The notes under the pieces: model-generated
What the model saw: only the letters and a program-made list of their open reading frames with translations
What the model was told of the DNA's origin: nothing
The model's database searches: none
Made by a program: the position numbers and the translations under genes
From: Lithodes maja
Taxonomy: Eukaryota; Arthropoda; Malacostraca; Decapoda; Lithodidae
Direction of reading: 5' to 3'
NCBI GenBank assembly: GCA_037953745.1
Contig: JBAKBP010003111.1
Span: 62,001 to 126,000 of the forward strand
Length of the DNA stretch: 64,000 nucleotides
Shown here: positions 10,356-20,954 of the stretch, piece by piece
Layout: each line of letters starts with the position of its first letter
Numbering within the stretch: the first letter of the stretch is position 1

Positions 10356-13300
10356 ATGGATAGTACGCCAAATATAAAGGTTGAGGCGCATGGAATAGGT
10401 GGGGCGTTGTTGGGATGGATTAGGTCATTGCTAATTGGTAGGAAGCAGAGAGTCAGCATAAATGGTATGAAGTCAGAATGGGGAGCAGTCAAAAGTGGTG
10501 TCCCCCAGGGATCTGTATTAGGTCCTCTGTTGTTTGTTATATACATAAATGACCTTGATTTAGGTATAACTAGTAGGATAAGTAAATTTGCAGACGATAC
10601 CAAAATGGGGAGAACAATTGATTCAGATAGAGATATAGAGTGCCTCCAAAGGGATCTAGATACCTTACACGAATGGTCAGTAAATTGGCAGATGAAGTTT
10701 AACATTGACAAATGCAAGGTATTAAAGATAGGGAAGATGCATACAAATGTTAAATATAAACTAGCTAATATGGAATTAGAAAACTCGAATTGTGAGAAAG
10801 ATCTAGGTGTGTTTGTTAGCAATGATTTGAAGCCTAGACAACAGTATATAAGCGTTCGAAACAAGGCAAACCGGATTCTCAGGTTCATCTCTAGGAGTGT
10901 GAGTAACAGAACTGCTGATGTTATCTTAAAACTTGACTTGTCATTAGTGAGACCCCATATGGATTATGCTGTTCAATTTTGGTGTCCTTATTACAGAATA
11001 GACATAGATTCATTGGAGAGAGTACAACGTAGAATGACAAAAATGATCCATAATATTAGAAATCTAACGTATAAAGAAAGGTTGAAGAAATTAGGCTTAT
11101 ATTCGTTAGAGAGACGCAGTTAGAGGGGATATGATAGAGGTGTTCAAGTGGGATTAACAAAGGGGACATGACAAAATTCTGTACTAAAGCTCAGTGATAG
11201 CGAAAGAACTCGTACCAATGGTTTCAAATTAGATAAATTTTGTTTCAGAAAAGATATAGGCAAATATTGGTTTGGTAACAGAGTTGTAGATGGGTGGAAT
11301 GGACTACCAAGTGCTATAGTGGGATTAAAAACGATAGGGAGCTTTAAGATAAAATTGGATAAGCATATGGACGAGAAGGGTTGGGTGTGAAGGGGGATCA
11401 GCAGGGTTGGGCCAATCAGCGCTCTGCAGACCTCGTAATCCTGCGTTAATCTCTAACCGTTTTGGTAAGATGATCCTCAGGGTATTAGAGTGTTGAGCCT
11501 ATAATTGGGCTTTGTAATTTGGGGTTGTGTGGGACAGGGATCTGCCTTGCTTAGGCCAATCGGCTTTCTGCAGACTCCCATTTTCTTATGTTAATAGTGG
11601 TTCCGCTGTGTCCGATACCGTGCTTCCTACGACGCCCGTCCTAGTTCGTCGCGCCTTACCCCGATGCCATCGCCTAAATGTGTTATCTCCCGGAGGTATT
11701 GAGACGACATTGAGACTTTATGAGTGTGCTGATGCCAAGCATAATGTTGATGATGAAGGCAGTGATCACTCCAGTAATTATAAGTCGAGTGATTATGGCG
11801 ATCAGAGTGACAAAGAGGAGCAATTCTTGGGATTTGCGAGAGAACATGAGTGATGATAGTGATGAAGGTGATGTACCAGCTTTTGAGGAAGCTGTTTTAC
11901 CTCAAGACGGTGAACTTGAGAGAGTGAGTGAGTGGGAGAGTTCAAGATCACTCTCCAAGTTTCGCATGAGTGACGCGACCCCAAGCCCTTCGCCAGCTAA
12001 ATCGCCTTTCAAGTTACACTTGTATAAGAAGAAAATACTTGAAAAGGTGGCCACGGCAGCTAGGGAACAAGCAAAAATACTTGGTGAGGATGAGGCTGTG
12101 AGTGAGGGTGAGGGTCAGCGTGGTGGTGACTCATCTCGCCCGCCATTGTCTCCCTTATCTACCCAAGCCACCCAAGATGACCCGGGTGCCCTGCATTCTT
12201 CCCCACCACCCCCACCACTGCCAAGGGTTGAGGACCCCCCACTTTCCGCCTATTTGCCTCCTAGGTCCCCCGACAGAAGACATACTGCTGCCGAAAAGGG
12301 GAAAGGCAGCAAATATATCAAAAAAGAAAAGAAAAGTAAGCGGGTTTTGTTCGAGACTCCCGCGGCGTCCACCCCAGCCCGCCCCAGCCATACGCCCCCG
12401 CAACTTTCCCCACGGTCCTCCCCACCTCTCCTGCCTTCAACATGTCTTCCTGAAGAAGTATTTGAGCTCGCATCACCAATACCTGGGCCTAGTGACAGTG
12501 AAGCATTTCTTTCTGTCACTCGTCGCAGGCCAAGGAGCCCAGGACCTCGGGGGGACATAGCCTCACCTGCCACTCCTTCCCCACCTCGCCCACCCGCACG
12601 CCGCCCACGCATCACTCGTTCCCCGCCAGATTATGTGGGGGCCACTGATGATGAAGGGCACCTCTCTGAAGACTCTAGCCATGATTACATAGGTCCACCG
12701 TCAGGGCAAGATGACCACTCTGACGATGACTATATGGACATCGACGACCCTCGACCCATCTGCTTGGCCCGGCGTCGTGCTGGCCGACGCCCTGGCCGCC
12801 CTAGGGCGCGCGCCTCCCGAGTTGGCCGTGGGCGTGCTGGGCCACCAGCTGGAGCTCCTCGTCAGCGTAGACAAGACCCATTCTACGTTTTTCAGTGGCA
12901 AGACGTAGTTGACGGGGATGGATACAACCCTGATGTGCCAGCTTTTTATGAGGTACTGGAGGGTTCAGGCATTACCCCCAATTTTCCTGCAGGCCCCAAT
13001 GCTCCACCACACAAACTATTTGAGGCCTTCTTTGATGAGGAGGTGGTAGGGTATGTTGTCAAAGAGACAAATAAGCAGCACCAATTCCAGGTCCACTTTT
13101 TGGGTAAGGTGACCAAGGGCCACATGAGGCAGTGGACCCCAGTGACTCATGACGAGTTCATGGTGTTCCTGGCACTCACCATGCTAATGCCTCATGTCAA
13201 GAAGCATAGGTTGCCTGACTATTGGATCACCAATGATCTCATATCCACCCCTGCCTTCGGGAAATATATGTCTCGCGACCGGTACCTTGATATCCTCGCA

Positions 13301-13495
13301 GCGCTCCAGCTTGTCACCAACCTTGACGTCCACCTCCCAGAAAAGCTGTGGAAGATTAGGACATTGTACGAGATGATGCGAGAACGCTTCACCTCCTACT
13401 TCAAGCCCTTCCGCAAGGTCGTTATTGACGAGTCTCTTGTGCTGTGCGAGAAGGAGTGCGTCGCTTGTTCGTGTGTGCCTGTATGTTATTGTTAA
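10356..13495 (+). pseudogene. piggyBac transposase, N-terminal part (truncated, interrupted, frameshifted)
   Basis: The start MDSTPNI at 10356 is cut by CR1 C. The frame resumes after 11592 (SDTVLPTTPVLVRRAL) and must shift near 11850 into the frame ending at 13495. A long disordered region rich in Pro, Ser, Asp and Glu (SSPPPPPLPRVEDPPLSAY, DDDYMDIDDP) and an Arg-rich basic stretch lead into the start of the DDE domain: FDEEVVGYVVKETNKQ, FLALTMLMPHVKKHRLPDYW, and KVVIDESL with the first catalytic Asp. This order is typical of piggyBac (DDE_Tnp_1_7) proteins. The remaining catalytic residues and C-terminal zinc domain are absent; the last 17 codons come from non-coding 3' sequence. Confidence 0.85.
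10376..11590 (+). pseudogene. CR1 copy C: 5'-truncated RT fragment
   Basis: Begins inside the RT at VEAHGIGGALLGW and continues through GVPQGSVLGPLLF, FADDTK and the C-terminal tail, about 250 residues, to a premature stop after LERRS at 11123 (an R-to-stop change). A deletion in the following VFKWVSG region then shifts the frame. The 3' UTR ends in the family's TTCTTATG unit at about 11590. 5' truncation is normal for LINEs inserting by target-primed reverse transcription. It is inserted in codons 7-8 of the piggyBac transposase. Confidence 0.9.
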
Positions 13496-15806
13496 GAACA
13501 TAAGAACATAAGAAAATGGGAGTCTGCAGAAAGCCGATTGGCCTAAGCAAGGCAGATCCCTGTCCCACACAACCCCAATTACAAGTCCCAATTATAGGCT
13601 CAACACTCTAATACCCTGAGGATCATCTTACCAAAACGGTTAGAGATTAACGCAGGATTACGGGGGTCTGCAGAGCGCTGATTGGCCCAACCCTGCTGAT
13701 CCACCTTCACACCCAACCCTTCTCGTCCATATGCTTATCCAATTTTATCTTAAAGCTCCCTATCGTTTTTAATCCCACTATAGCACTTGGTAGTCCATTC
13801 CACCCATCTACAACTCTGTTACCAAACCAATATTTGCCTATATCTTTTCTGAAACGAAATTTATCTAATTTGAAACCATTGGTACGAGTTCTTTCGCTAT
13901 CACTGAGCTTTAGTACATTTGCCATGTCCCCTTTGTTAATCCCACTAACCCACTTGAACACCTCTATCATATCCCCTCTAACTCTGCGTCTCTCTAACGA
14001 ATGTAAGCCTAATTTCTTCAACCTTTCTTTATACGGAAGATTTCTAATATTATGGATCATTTTTGTCATTCTACGTTGTACTCTCTCCAATGAATCTATG
14101 TCCATTCTGTAATAAGGACACCAAAATTGAACAGCATAATCCATATGGGGTCTCACTAATGACAAGTAAAGTTTTAAGATAACATCAGCAGTTCTGTTAC
14201 TCACACTCCTTGAGATGAACCCGAGAATCTTGTTTGCCTTGTTTCGAACGCTTATACACTGTTGTCTAGGCTTCAAATCATTGCTAACAAACACACCTAG
14301 ATCTTTCTCACAATTCGAGTTTTCTAATTCCACATTAGCTAGTTTATATTTAACATGTGTATGCATCTTCCCTATCTTTAATACCTTGCATTTGTCAATG
14401 TTAAACTTCATCTGCCAATTTACTGACCATTCGTGTAAGGTATCTAGATCCCTTTGGAGGCACTCTATATCTCTATCTGAATCAATTGTTCTCCCCATTT
14501 TGGTATCGTCTGCAAATTTACTTATCCTACTAGTTATACCTAAATCAAGGTCATTTATGTATATAACAAACAACAGAGGACCTAATACAGATCCCTGGGG
14601 GACACCACTTTTGACTGCTCCCCATTCTGACTTCGTACCATTTATGCTGACTCTCTGCTTCCTACCAATTAGCCATGACCTAATCCATCCCAACAACGCC
14701 CCACCTATTCCATGCGCCTCAACCTTTCTCATCAATCTCTCATGGGGGACTCTGTCGAAAGCTTTACTGAAATCTAAATATATTATATCATATGACTTGT
14801 CATTATCTACTGCTTCATATACCTCTGAGAAAAAACTAAGCAAATTAGTAAGGCAAGAACGTCCCTGAGTGAATCCATGCTGAGAAGAATTTATTAAATT
14901 AAATCTATCTAAGTGGTTTCTAATTTTACTAGCAATAATTGACTCTAGTAGCTTTCCTATGATTGATGTAAGACTAATGGGACGGTAATTGGATGCTATT
15001 GATTTGTCACCTTTTTTGAAGATCGGAACTACGTTTGCAAGCTTCCAAGCTTCTGGAACTATACCTGTCTCCAATGATTTGTTAAATACAAATGTTAATG
15101 GGTAACTTAACTCATCCCTACATTCTTTTAATACTCTAGCATATACCTCATCAGGACCAGGCGATTTATGAGGTTTCAGTCTGTCAATTTCCTTAAGCAC
15201 ATCATTTCTACTTATAGTAACCGTACTTAACCTATTTTCTATACTATCGCTATATACCTTACGGACTTCTGGAAACTGTGCCAAATTTTCATTAGTGAAA
15301 ACGGAAAGAAATTGACTATTTAATGTACTGCACATTTCTAAATCATTTTCTGTCATTTCTCCTATAGAAGTTTTAAGGGGACCAATTACATCTCTAACCT
15401 TGGATTTATATAGTTGGTAAAAAGCTTTAGGATTATTTTTTGAGTCATTGGCAACCTTAATTTCATAATTTATTTTTTCTTTCCTAATATCCTTTTTTAC
15501 CTGTCTTGATAGATTCTGATAGTAAGCAAGTAGGTGAATTTCGTCTTTTCTAATTGTTCTATATATTCCTCTCTTTTGTCCTAGAAGATCTAATAGTCTA
15601 TTATTCATCCATTTGGGTTGGTTCTGTCTTGATCTAAATTTTCTTTTGGGGATGTATTTATTTTGTGCATTGAATACTGACTTGATAAAATTATCGTATG
15701 TATCTACCAAGGTTGACGTCTCTTCCTGACTTAAGATGACAGGTGCCTGAGAAGGGGTACACTCATTTGGACACCTGGATCGACTTAATTTTTTGACCAT
15801 AGGGTT
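13495..15806 (-). mobile_element. CR1 copy B: 5'-truncated, intact RT
   Basis: The 3' tail (13495-13512) has ATAAGAAC-type units. Truncated 5' end at about 15806, within the endonuclease-RT linker. It lacks the endonuclease and ORF1. Inserted in the piggyBac 3' region at ATTGTT/AAGTATAG, judged against the uninterrupted homologue at 20550-20580. Confidence 0.9.
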
Positions 15807-15845
15807 AAGTATAGAAAAGTAGTGTAAAGTGGCTGTTTTTGCCAT
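13707..15845 (-). CDS. Uninterrupted 712-codon CR1 reverse transcriptase ORF, start codon donated by piggyBac sequence
   Basis: The frame has no stop or shift. The first 13-14 codons (MAKTATLHYFSIL) are antisense piggyBac 3' sequence; CR1 begins at about residue 14. It then covers the linker, SPGPDEV (about residue 226), YLDFSKAFDRVPH (about 355), GVPQGSVLGPLLFVIYIND (about 410), the catalytic FADD (about 443) and the complete C-terminal tail. The endonuclease is missing, so it could supply RT but not autonomous insertion. Whether it is transcribed is unknown; the ATG fusion may be accidental. Compared with copies A and C this is the undamaged RT of the family. Confidence 0.8.
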   Translation of the reverse strand: MAKTATLHYFSILNPMVKKLSRSRCPNECTPSQAPVILSQEETSTLVDTYDNFIKSVFNAQNKYIPKRKFRSRQNQPKWMNNRLLDLLGQKRGIYRTIRKDEIHLLAYYQNLSRQVKKDIRKEKINYEIKVANDSKNNPKAFYQLYKSKVRDVIGPLKTSIGEMTENDLEMCSTLNSQFLSVFTNENLAQFPEVRKVYSDSIENRLSTVTISRNDVLKEIDRLKPHKSPGPDEVYARVLKECRDELSYPLTFVFNKSLETGIVPEAWKLANVVPIFKKGDKSIASNYRPISLTSIIGKLLESIIASKIRNHLDRFNLINSSQHGFTQGRSCLTNLLSFFSEVYEAVDNDKSYDIIYLDFSKAFDRVPHERLMRKVEAHGIGGALLGWIRSWLIGRKQRVSINGTKSEWGAVKSGVPQGSVLGPLLFVIYINDLDLGITSRISKFADDTKMGRTIDSDRDIECLQRDLDTLHEWSVNWQMKFNIDKCKVLKIGKMHTHVKYKLANVELENSNCEKDLGVFVSNDLKPRQQCISVRNKANKILGFISRSVSNRTADVILKLYLSLVRPHMDYAVQFWCPYYRMDIDSLERVQRRMTKMIHNIRNLPYKERLKKLGLHSLERRRVRGDMIEVFKWVSGINKGDMANVLKLSDSERTRTNGFKLDKFRFRKDIGKYWFGNRVVDGWNGLPSAIVGLKTIGSFKIKLDKHMDEKGWV

Positions 15846-16073
15846 AAAGTTATCTCCAATGAAATCATCATCACAACTGAACCAGTTGACTTAGAGAGCT
15901 CTACTTAACGCCATTCTACAGGTACGAAACACATCTACGCTTGAGGATGCGCGGGAATGCGGAAGCAGTCAGAATAACAAAGATACGGTAGCCTAGGCGT
16001 AGACGTTTTTTGGCCAAAACCCCCGGATTTCGGGGAATATTTATGTAATGCGTAGCCGGGGCTGGAGGGTTAA

Positions 16074-16560
16074 AGAGTATTAGTGAGGAGATGCGTACAA
16101 GTAGACTGGGATGGTATGGACATGTTGAGAGAATGGATTAACAAAATTGGGTGAAAAGATGCAAGTATGTGATTGTGGAGGGAGCTTCACCAAGGGGTGG
16201 ACCGAGGAAGACCTGGGATCTGACTATACGTGCCAATCTCAAATCCAAAAACTTGACAAGTGAAGCAGCCCTTAACCCGTACGATCCTAGTGACGGCTAT
16301 AGCCGTCAGTAATGTATTTGTCTTGTAACTGCCTGTACAAGGCTATTTTTTTAATTATTTTTATAAAGTCTTGTAAAAAAAAAAAAAAAAAAAAAAAAAG
16401 TGACAGATCCACTCTTGCCTCATCTCTTGAGGGGAATAGGTGGTCTCTCCTGTCATTTTCGCCACATTGCTTGGAACTGCTGGGGACTTTTATTACTGTA
16501 TCCTACGGTACAGTACGGGTTAACAGGGTTGCCTGGAACGCCGCCATTAGGACAGGAGAC
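16074..16560 (+). pseudogene. RTE-like LINE C-terminal tail, split by a TTAA element
   Basis: Reads SEEMRTSRLGWYGHVERMD, then NWVKRCKYV, GASPRGGPRKTW and LKSKNLTSEAA. The R-x-x-G-W-Y-G-H-V-x-R-M and G-x-P-R-G-x-P-R-K-T-W motifs are characteristic of RTE-type RT tails. There is one in-frame stop after ERMD. Removing the element at 16276-16519 (one TTAA kept) continues the frame as SEAALNRVAWNAAIRTGD and a stop, the expected end. It begins directly after the right TTAA of the piggyBac element. Confidence 0.75.
16276..16519. mobile_element. 244-bp TTAA element (family I)
   Basis: TTAA at 16272-16275 and 16520-16523 with perfect inverted ends CCCGTAC/GTACGGG. Contains a 23-bp poly(A) run. Its removal restores the RTE reading frame, which confirms the boundaries. 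Confidence 0.85.
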
Positions 16561-16601
16561 TGAAACTGCACGTATGTGTGGAGCACTCAGTCTTATATGT
16601 A

Positions 16602-16692
16602 TGTATGATGATTATAGTAATATTGATAGTTGTAATGATAGTAGTAATGATGTTGATTATGATGATTATAGTAATATTGATAGTAGTGGTTA
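16602..16692. repeat. GAT/AGT-type microsatellite
   Basis: Imperfect GATGATTATAGTAATATTGATAGT repeats. Similar tracts lie at 18776-18958 and 23788-23995. The Tyr/His-, Ser/Asp- or Thr/Ile-rich frames across them are repeat translations. Confidence 0.85.
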
Positions 16693-16754
16693 TTATGTTC
16701 TCTCCACCAACCAACTTTACTCCTAAACTCTATTAATGAAATTAACAAACACAT

Positions 16755-16827
16755 GTGGCAGTCCGGGGATTCGAACCCAGGATACTCACACCGAAAATCA
16801 ACACACATGCATTGCGCCACGAAGACA
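16755..16827 (-). tRNA. tRNA-like sequence (SINE head or tRNA pseudogene)
   Basis: On the minus strand an A-box-like TGGCGCAATGC and a B box GGTTCGAATCC are spaced as in tRNA, and a near-complete T arm is present. The acceptor arms do not pair and no clear anticodon stem is visible, so it is not a functional tRNA. Confidence 0.4.
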
Positions 16828-16861
16828 GTTAAAGAATGCTGCACAAGCCTACGATCTTAGC

Positions 16862-18548
16862 ATGTACACTCACACGTACTAAAAGTTGCTCAGGGGTGGG
16901 TCCTTCCTTCCCCTACTCCACCCTGGGCAGGTGGAAGGGGGGAGTCATGTCCAAGTCTACCCCCATCTTCCATCCCCAAACTATCCCTAACTCCCCCACT
17001 TTTCTTCTCTAGCTGTCAGTTAGTGATTAGCGACGATTGTTCTCATGTACAGTATTGCAAATTATTGTTAAACCATTATTGCACGTGCTTATAATGGCCA
17101 ATATTTAAAATATATTAGGAATTTATTAATACAATATACTGCATAGTTGCATTCTCAAAATGAGTTTCTATACACATCTCTCTCTCTGAGTGTGTTTGAC
17201 TCTCTCATTACACTACTTTCTACGATCAAGACTTAATGTGATTTAAATATAATAATACCGTAATTAAATCCAATCTCATACAGTATTCAGGATATAATGT
17301 TCACCATTATTGCAATACAAAATCAACGTGGCCTCTACAATCTACTCCTAGGTTCTCAAATTACTGTACAGTACTTGCACAGTCGAGCTTTTATATCATA
17401 AAAGAAAAGGACTAAGGGCAAATATTGGCTGGAATAGTGTTGCGACTTATTAATTGTTTCGTTTATCATTTCAATCAGTTTATCCCATTTATTCAATACC
17501 ATACATACTATAAATGATATGTATTTAAATTTATGTGGCCAATACACTTTTTATTTTGACAATCAATTAAATATAGAGCTCGATACAACTTATGATCAAA
17601 GTCGGTTTTAATTTTTAGTAAGGTTTGAGTTTCGACCCTTCAGGAGCAGGGCTTGCCTTCTCACTTCACCCTTCTTTATCTCTATCTGTGATCCTAGCCT
17701 CTCACCTCTACAAACCCCATCAACTCTCCTCTGTGTATCTTATGTAGGCAACATTCATCACACACACTAATAAAGGGAAATATACCCCATTCAGACCTGT
17801 TATATCTTGGTTGTAGAAAGTGTGTGCTATGAGAGTTACAATGAATAGTTAGTATCTAAAGACCTTGCGGTCAACTTTGGGGAAATATTCAAAGTGGAAG
17901 GAGAGACATTGTTCAGTGCACTACACTCATTACAGAGTGTGCAAAATACTATCTACTGACTACTGTCTTGAACTGCTCAACTGAGGAAATGTTTACAACT
18001 TTGAGGAAAGTTTGTTCCAGGTAGAACAGATCTTAAATGGGAAACAGTTTCCACAAATACTAGTGCTGAACCTTTTCAATTCTAACTGCCAGCCTTGGTT
18101 GCATATTGTATGCATATTAAAGCTAAACATTTTGCTATGATCCACATTGTCAAAACTATTACATATTTAAAAAACTTAAATGAACTGACCTCGTAGTCTA
18201 CGTGTTAAGAGAGAGAGAGAAGCAGATCACTACAGATGAGATTATTGTAACCCACGTTGTGTATACTCATTTACAGTATATTGTATTAATACATTCCTAA
18301 TAAATTATAAATGTTGGCCATTGTAAGCATGTGCAATAATGGTTTAACAATCATTTGCAATGCATGAGAAAAATTGTCGCTAATCATTAACTGCCAGCTA
18401 GAGAAGGAAGGTGGGGGAGTTGGGGATAGTTTGGGGGTGGAAGGTGGGGGCAGACTTGGACCCGACTCTCCCCTTTCACCTGCCCAGAGTGGAGTAGGGG
18501 AAGGAAGGACCCACCCCTGAGCAACTTTTAGTATGTGTGAGTGTACAT
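16862..18548. repeat. Large inverted repeat with ~270-bp arms
   Basis: The left arm (about 16862-17137) is the reverse complement of about 18279-18548, including the block GCTCAGGGGTGGGTCCTTCC. About 1.1 kb of unassigned AT-rich sequence separates the arms. A 30-bp direct repeat (CTCCACCAACCAACTTTACT and following bases) occurs just outside at about 16698 and 18669. Probably a foldback-type transposon or an inverted duplication. No coding frame. Confidence 0.75.
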
Positions 18549-18775
18549 TCATTCCAACTGCACTATCGGAGGCTATGAATAGGTGAATGGAAAGAGTAAT
18601 TAATGGGGCGCTTAACCCTAGGGAAGGCCTCTCTATAAACTACTGAACCAGAATTAATTATTATTTTCTCTCCACCAACCAACTTTACTCCTAAACTCAA
18701 GCCTACAATTTATTATGCAGTTTCGAATCCTGCATACCAAGCTTAGCATGTACTTTTATTCCAACTGCACTATGC

Positions 18776-18958
18776 GTAGTGATGATAGTAGAGATGATGG
18801 TAATAGTAGTGATAAGGTTGATAGTGATGATGGTGATAGTAGTACTGATACTTGTAGTAATGATAGTAGTAGTGATGTGATTGTTGTAGTGATGATAACA
18901 GTAGTAATGACAGTATATTAGTATAGTGATGGACATAATGATGATAGTTATAGTAAAG
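18776..18958. repeat. GAT/AGT-type microsatellite
   Basis: Imperfect trinucleotide tract (GATGATAGTAGTGATGAT-type). Overlapping frames are not genes. Confidence 0.85.
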
Positions 18959-18998
18959 ATACAATTGTAATAGTGGCTTTGGGGAGAGTGTTATTGAT

Positions 18999-20298
18999 TT
19001 AGGTGATATGAGACTGCATATCATCAATAGAGATGCTTTGCCTGATAAAACCCTCAAGGACTCTCTCACAGACCTTCATGATTTGGTCAAGCATTTTCAG
19101 GCCCCTATAATTTCCTCTATCTAGCGCATCCCCTTTTCCTTTGTATATATTTACTATTACACTTTTGAGCCAATCCTCTGGGATTTTCTCATCTTTAATA
19201 ATGGTGTTTATCAACTCAGTGACTAAGTTTACACCAATCTCCCCTGAGGCTTTTGTCATCTCAGCGACAATGTCGGAGCAACCTGGAGCTTTACCGTCCT
19301 TCATTTTATTGATTGCGTCGCTCACTACAGCTGGTGCTATCAAAGGAGGAGGCCCAGATATTGGTTTTTCGATCCTAAGCTGTTCCTTATCCCATTCAAA
19401 CTCTACATTTAGCAATCGTTCATAGTGTACCTTCCATGCTTCTCTGATTTCATTTTCTGCATACACAATCTTCCCATTATCATTTCTAACACACTGTTCA
19501 CCTATAATATCCCTACTGTCATTTTTAACTCGCCTAGCTAGGTTGAAGATCCCATTGGGATTGTCAATGTTACACACTTGCTCGAGGACCAGGTCCTTAA
19601 CCCTCCTGGCCCAGTTGTCATTTTAAAATGACACCACGAATTAAGGGCAGGTGCCCGGTTGTCATTTTAAAATCTGTAAGCTTGAAAGCCTATTCAGCTT
19701 GGTCTGAACGCCGTGCGTCCGACGCATGTAAACAAAGCCGATCGTTACGTCACCGCACCTCCGAAAACAAGAAAGAGAAGACTCGTTTGTTATTGTATGT
19801 CTGTATGTCGTTGTTTCAGTAGTGAAAAGATCGTCATATTGCTAACATCGCCTGCAAGTGCTCTCCACTGAAATCGTCATCACAACTGAACCAGTTGACA
19901 TAGAGAGCTCTACTCAACGCCAGTCTACAGATTGGAAACCGCACTACATTTATAGATGCGTGGGAAATTTCTAGCAGTTAAACTAAACAAATATACGGTA
20001 GCCTTGGCCTAGACGTTTTTCGGCCAGATCGCCTGGGTAGCCCACACTGTCATTTTGAGAGCCTGCCCGGGCCAGGAGGGTTAATGCGATTTTTTTAGCA
20101 TTGTAAATAACTCTTTTGGCAGTTTGTTTAGCTGCCTGGTATTCCTCCTTGCTGCCTCCTTTCTTCCATGCTTTGAAGCATCTCCTTTTCTCTTTCACAG
20201 CATGTTCTACCTCATCGTTCCACCACCAGGAGGTCTTATTCCTGGGGTGACCCTTTGTTTCCCCACAGACTTTGTCAGTGGCAGCGATAGGGCTATGC
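18999..20298 (-). pseudogene. RTE/BovB-like LINE fragment (endonuclease-RT linker and RT N-terminus), split by a TTAA element
   Basis: The minus strand reads first NDEVEHAVKEKRR-type linker sequence and FKAWKKGGSKEEYQAAKQ (20085-20260). After the insert at 19601-20080 it reads NPNGIFNLARRVKNDSRD, MKDGKAPGCSDIVAEM, EDWLKSVIVNIYKGKGD and RGNYRGLKMLDQIMKV, ending at about 19000 before the catalytic FADD. These motifs are RTE-type. The frame across the MITE can be joined at TTAA. The 5' boundary is the TTAA of the next MITE (20299-20302). Truncated at both ends and inactive. Confidence 0.75.
19601..20080. mobile_element. 480-bp piggyBac MITE (copy b)
   Basis: TTAA at 19597-19600 and 20081-20084; inverted ends CCCTCCTGGCCC. 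A perfect 18-bp palindrome TGTCATTTTAAAATGACA lies 15 bp inside the left end (19616-19633) and half of it recurs at about 19657. The core AACTGAACCAGTTGAC/TAGAGAGCTCTACT is shared by all copies of this family. No coding capacity. Confidence 0.9.
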
Positions 20299-20302
20299 TT
20301 AA

Positions 20303-20782
20303 CCCTCCGACCCCGGCTATATATTATATATATATTCCTCGAAATCCGGGTGTTTTGGCCGAAAAACGTCTAGGCTAGGCTACCGTATATTCGTTAATCA
20401 GACTGCTTCCCGCATTCCCGCGCATCCCCAAGCGTAGCTGTGTTATTTACCTGTAAAATGGCCTTAAGTAGAGCTCTCTAAGTCAACTGGGTGAGCTGTG
20501 ATGATGATTTCATTGGAGATAACTTTATGGCCAAACCAGCCACTTTACACCACTTTTCGATACTGAACAACAACATACAGGCACACACGAACAAGCGACG
20601 CTCTCCTTCTTGTGGCCGGAGATGCGGAGCGTCGGTCCAGCCGGCTGTTGTTTACATGCGTCGGACCGACGCCTCGCACACGAAGCTCACAGGCTTTCAA
20701 GCAATGGTACAATGTAGTACCACCCGGGTTCCTGGGGCCAAAAAAAAAATGGTACACGTGTGTACCAACCGGGTTTGAAGGG
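20303..20782. mobile_element. 480-bp piggyBac MITE (copy c, TGGTACAC palindrome type)
   Basis: TTAA at 20299-20302 and 20783-20786; ends CCCTCCGACCCCGG and (inverted) CCCTTCAAACCCGG. The palindrome TGGTACAC-GT-GTGTACCA lies next to the right end, with a second degenerate one about 45 bp further in. It matches, inverted, the 3' region of the piggyBac element at 10159-16069. Confidence 0.9.
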
Positions 20783-20954
20783 TTAAGAAAGTTCCATTCA
20801 CTATTTACATAGGTCTTATGTGTTTCAGCTAGGTTAGAAGCCCAGGCTGGGCTTGCGTATTCCATCACTGATCTTATGTATTGTTTGTATACTGTGGTGG
20901 TAGTTTCTTTGTTGTATCCAAAGTTTGTGTGAGCAAGTGACATGAGGGCATTAA

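Larger units (their letters stand above)
10159..16069 (+). mobile_element. piggyBac element with internal deletion and two nested CR1 insertions
   Basis: TTAA lies at 10155-10158 and 16070-16073, with ends CCCTTCCAACCCGG and (inverted) CCCTCCAGCCCCGG. The element's own sequence is 10159-10375, about 11592-13494 and about 15807-16069. CR1 copy C occupies the first gap and CR1 copy B the second, in opposite orientations. The right portion (13456-13494 plus 15807-16069) matches the inverted 480-bp element at 20303-20782 base for base across the CR1 B insertion point, which fixes that junction. The transposase is fused to the 3' non-coding region just after its first catalytic Asp, so most of the catalytic core was lost before CR1 B arrived. 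Confidence 0.85.

Noticed and set aside
11527..11853. Separate 108-aa gene
   Set aside because: It is the CR1 3' UTR joined to the next piece of the piggyBac N-terminus; homologous to codons of the 22754 ORF.
18703..18936. Ile/Thr/Tyr/His-rich frames near 16.6, 18.8 and 23.8 kb
   Set aside because: Both-strand translations of GAT/AGT microsatellites.
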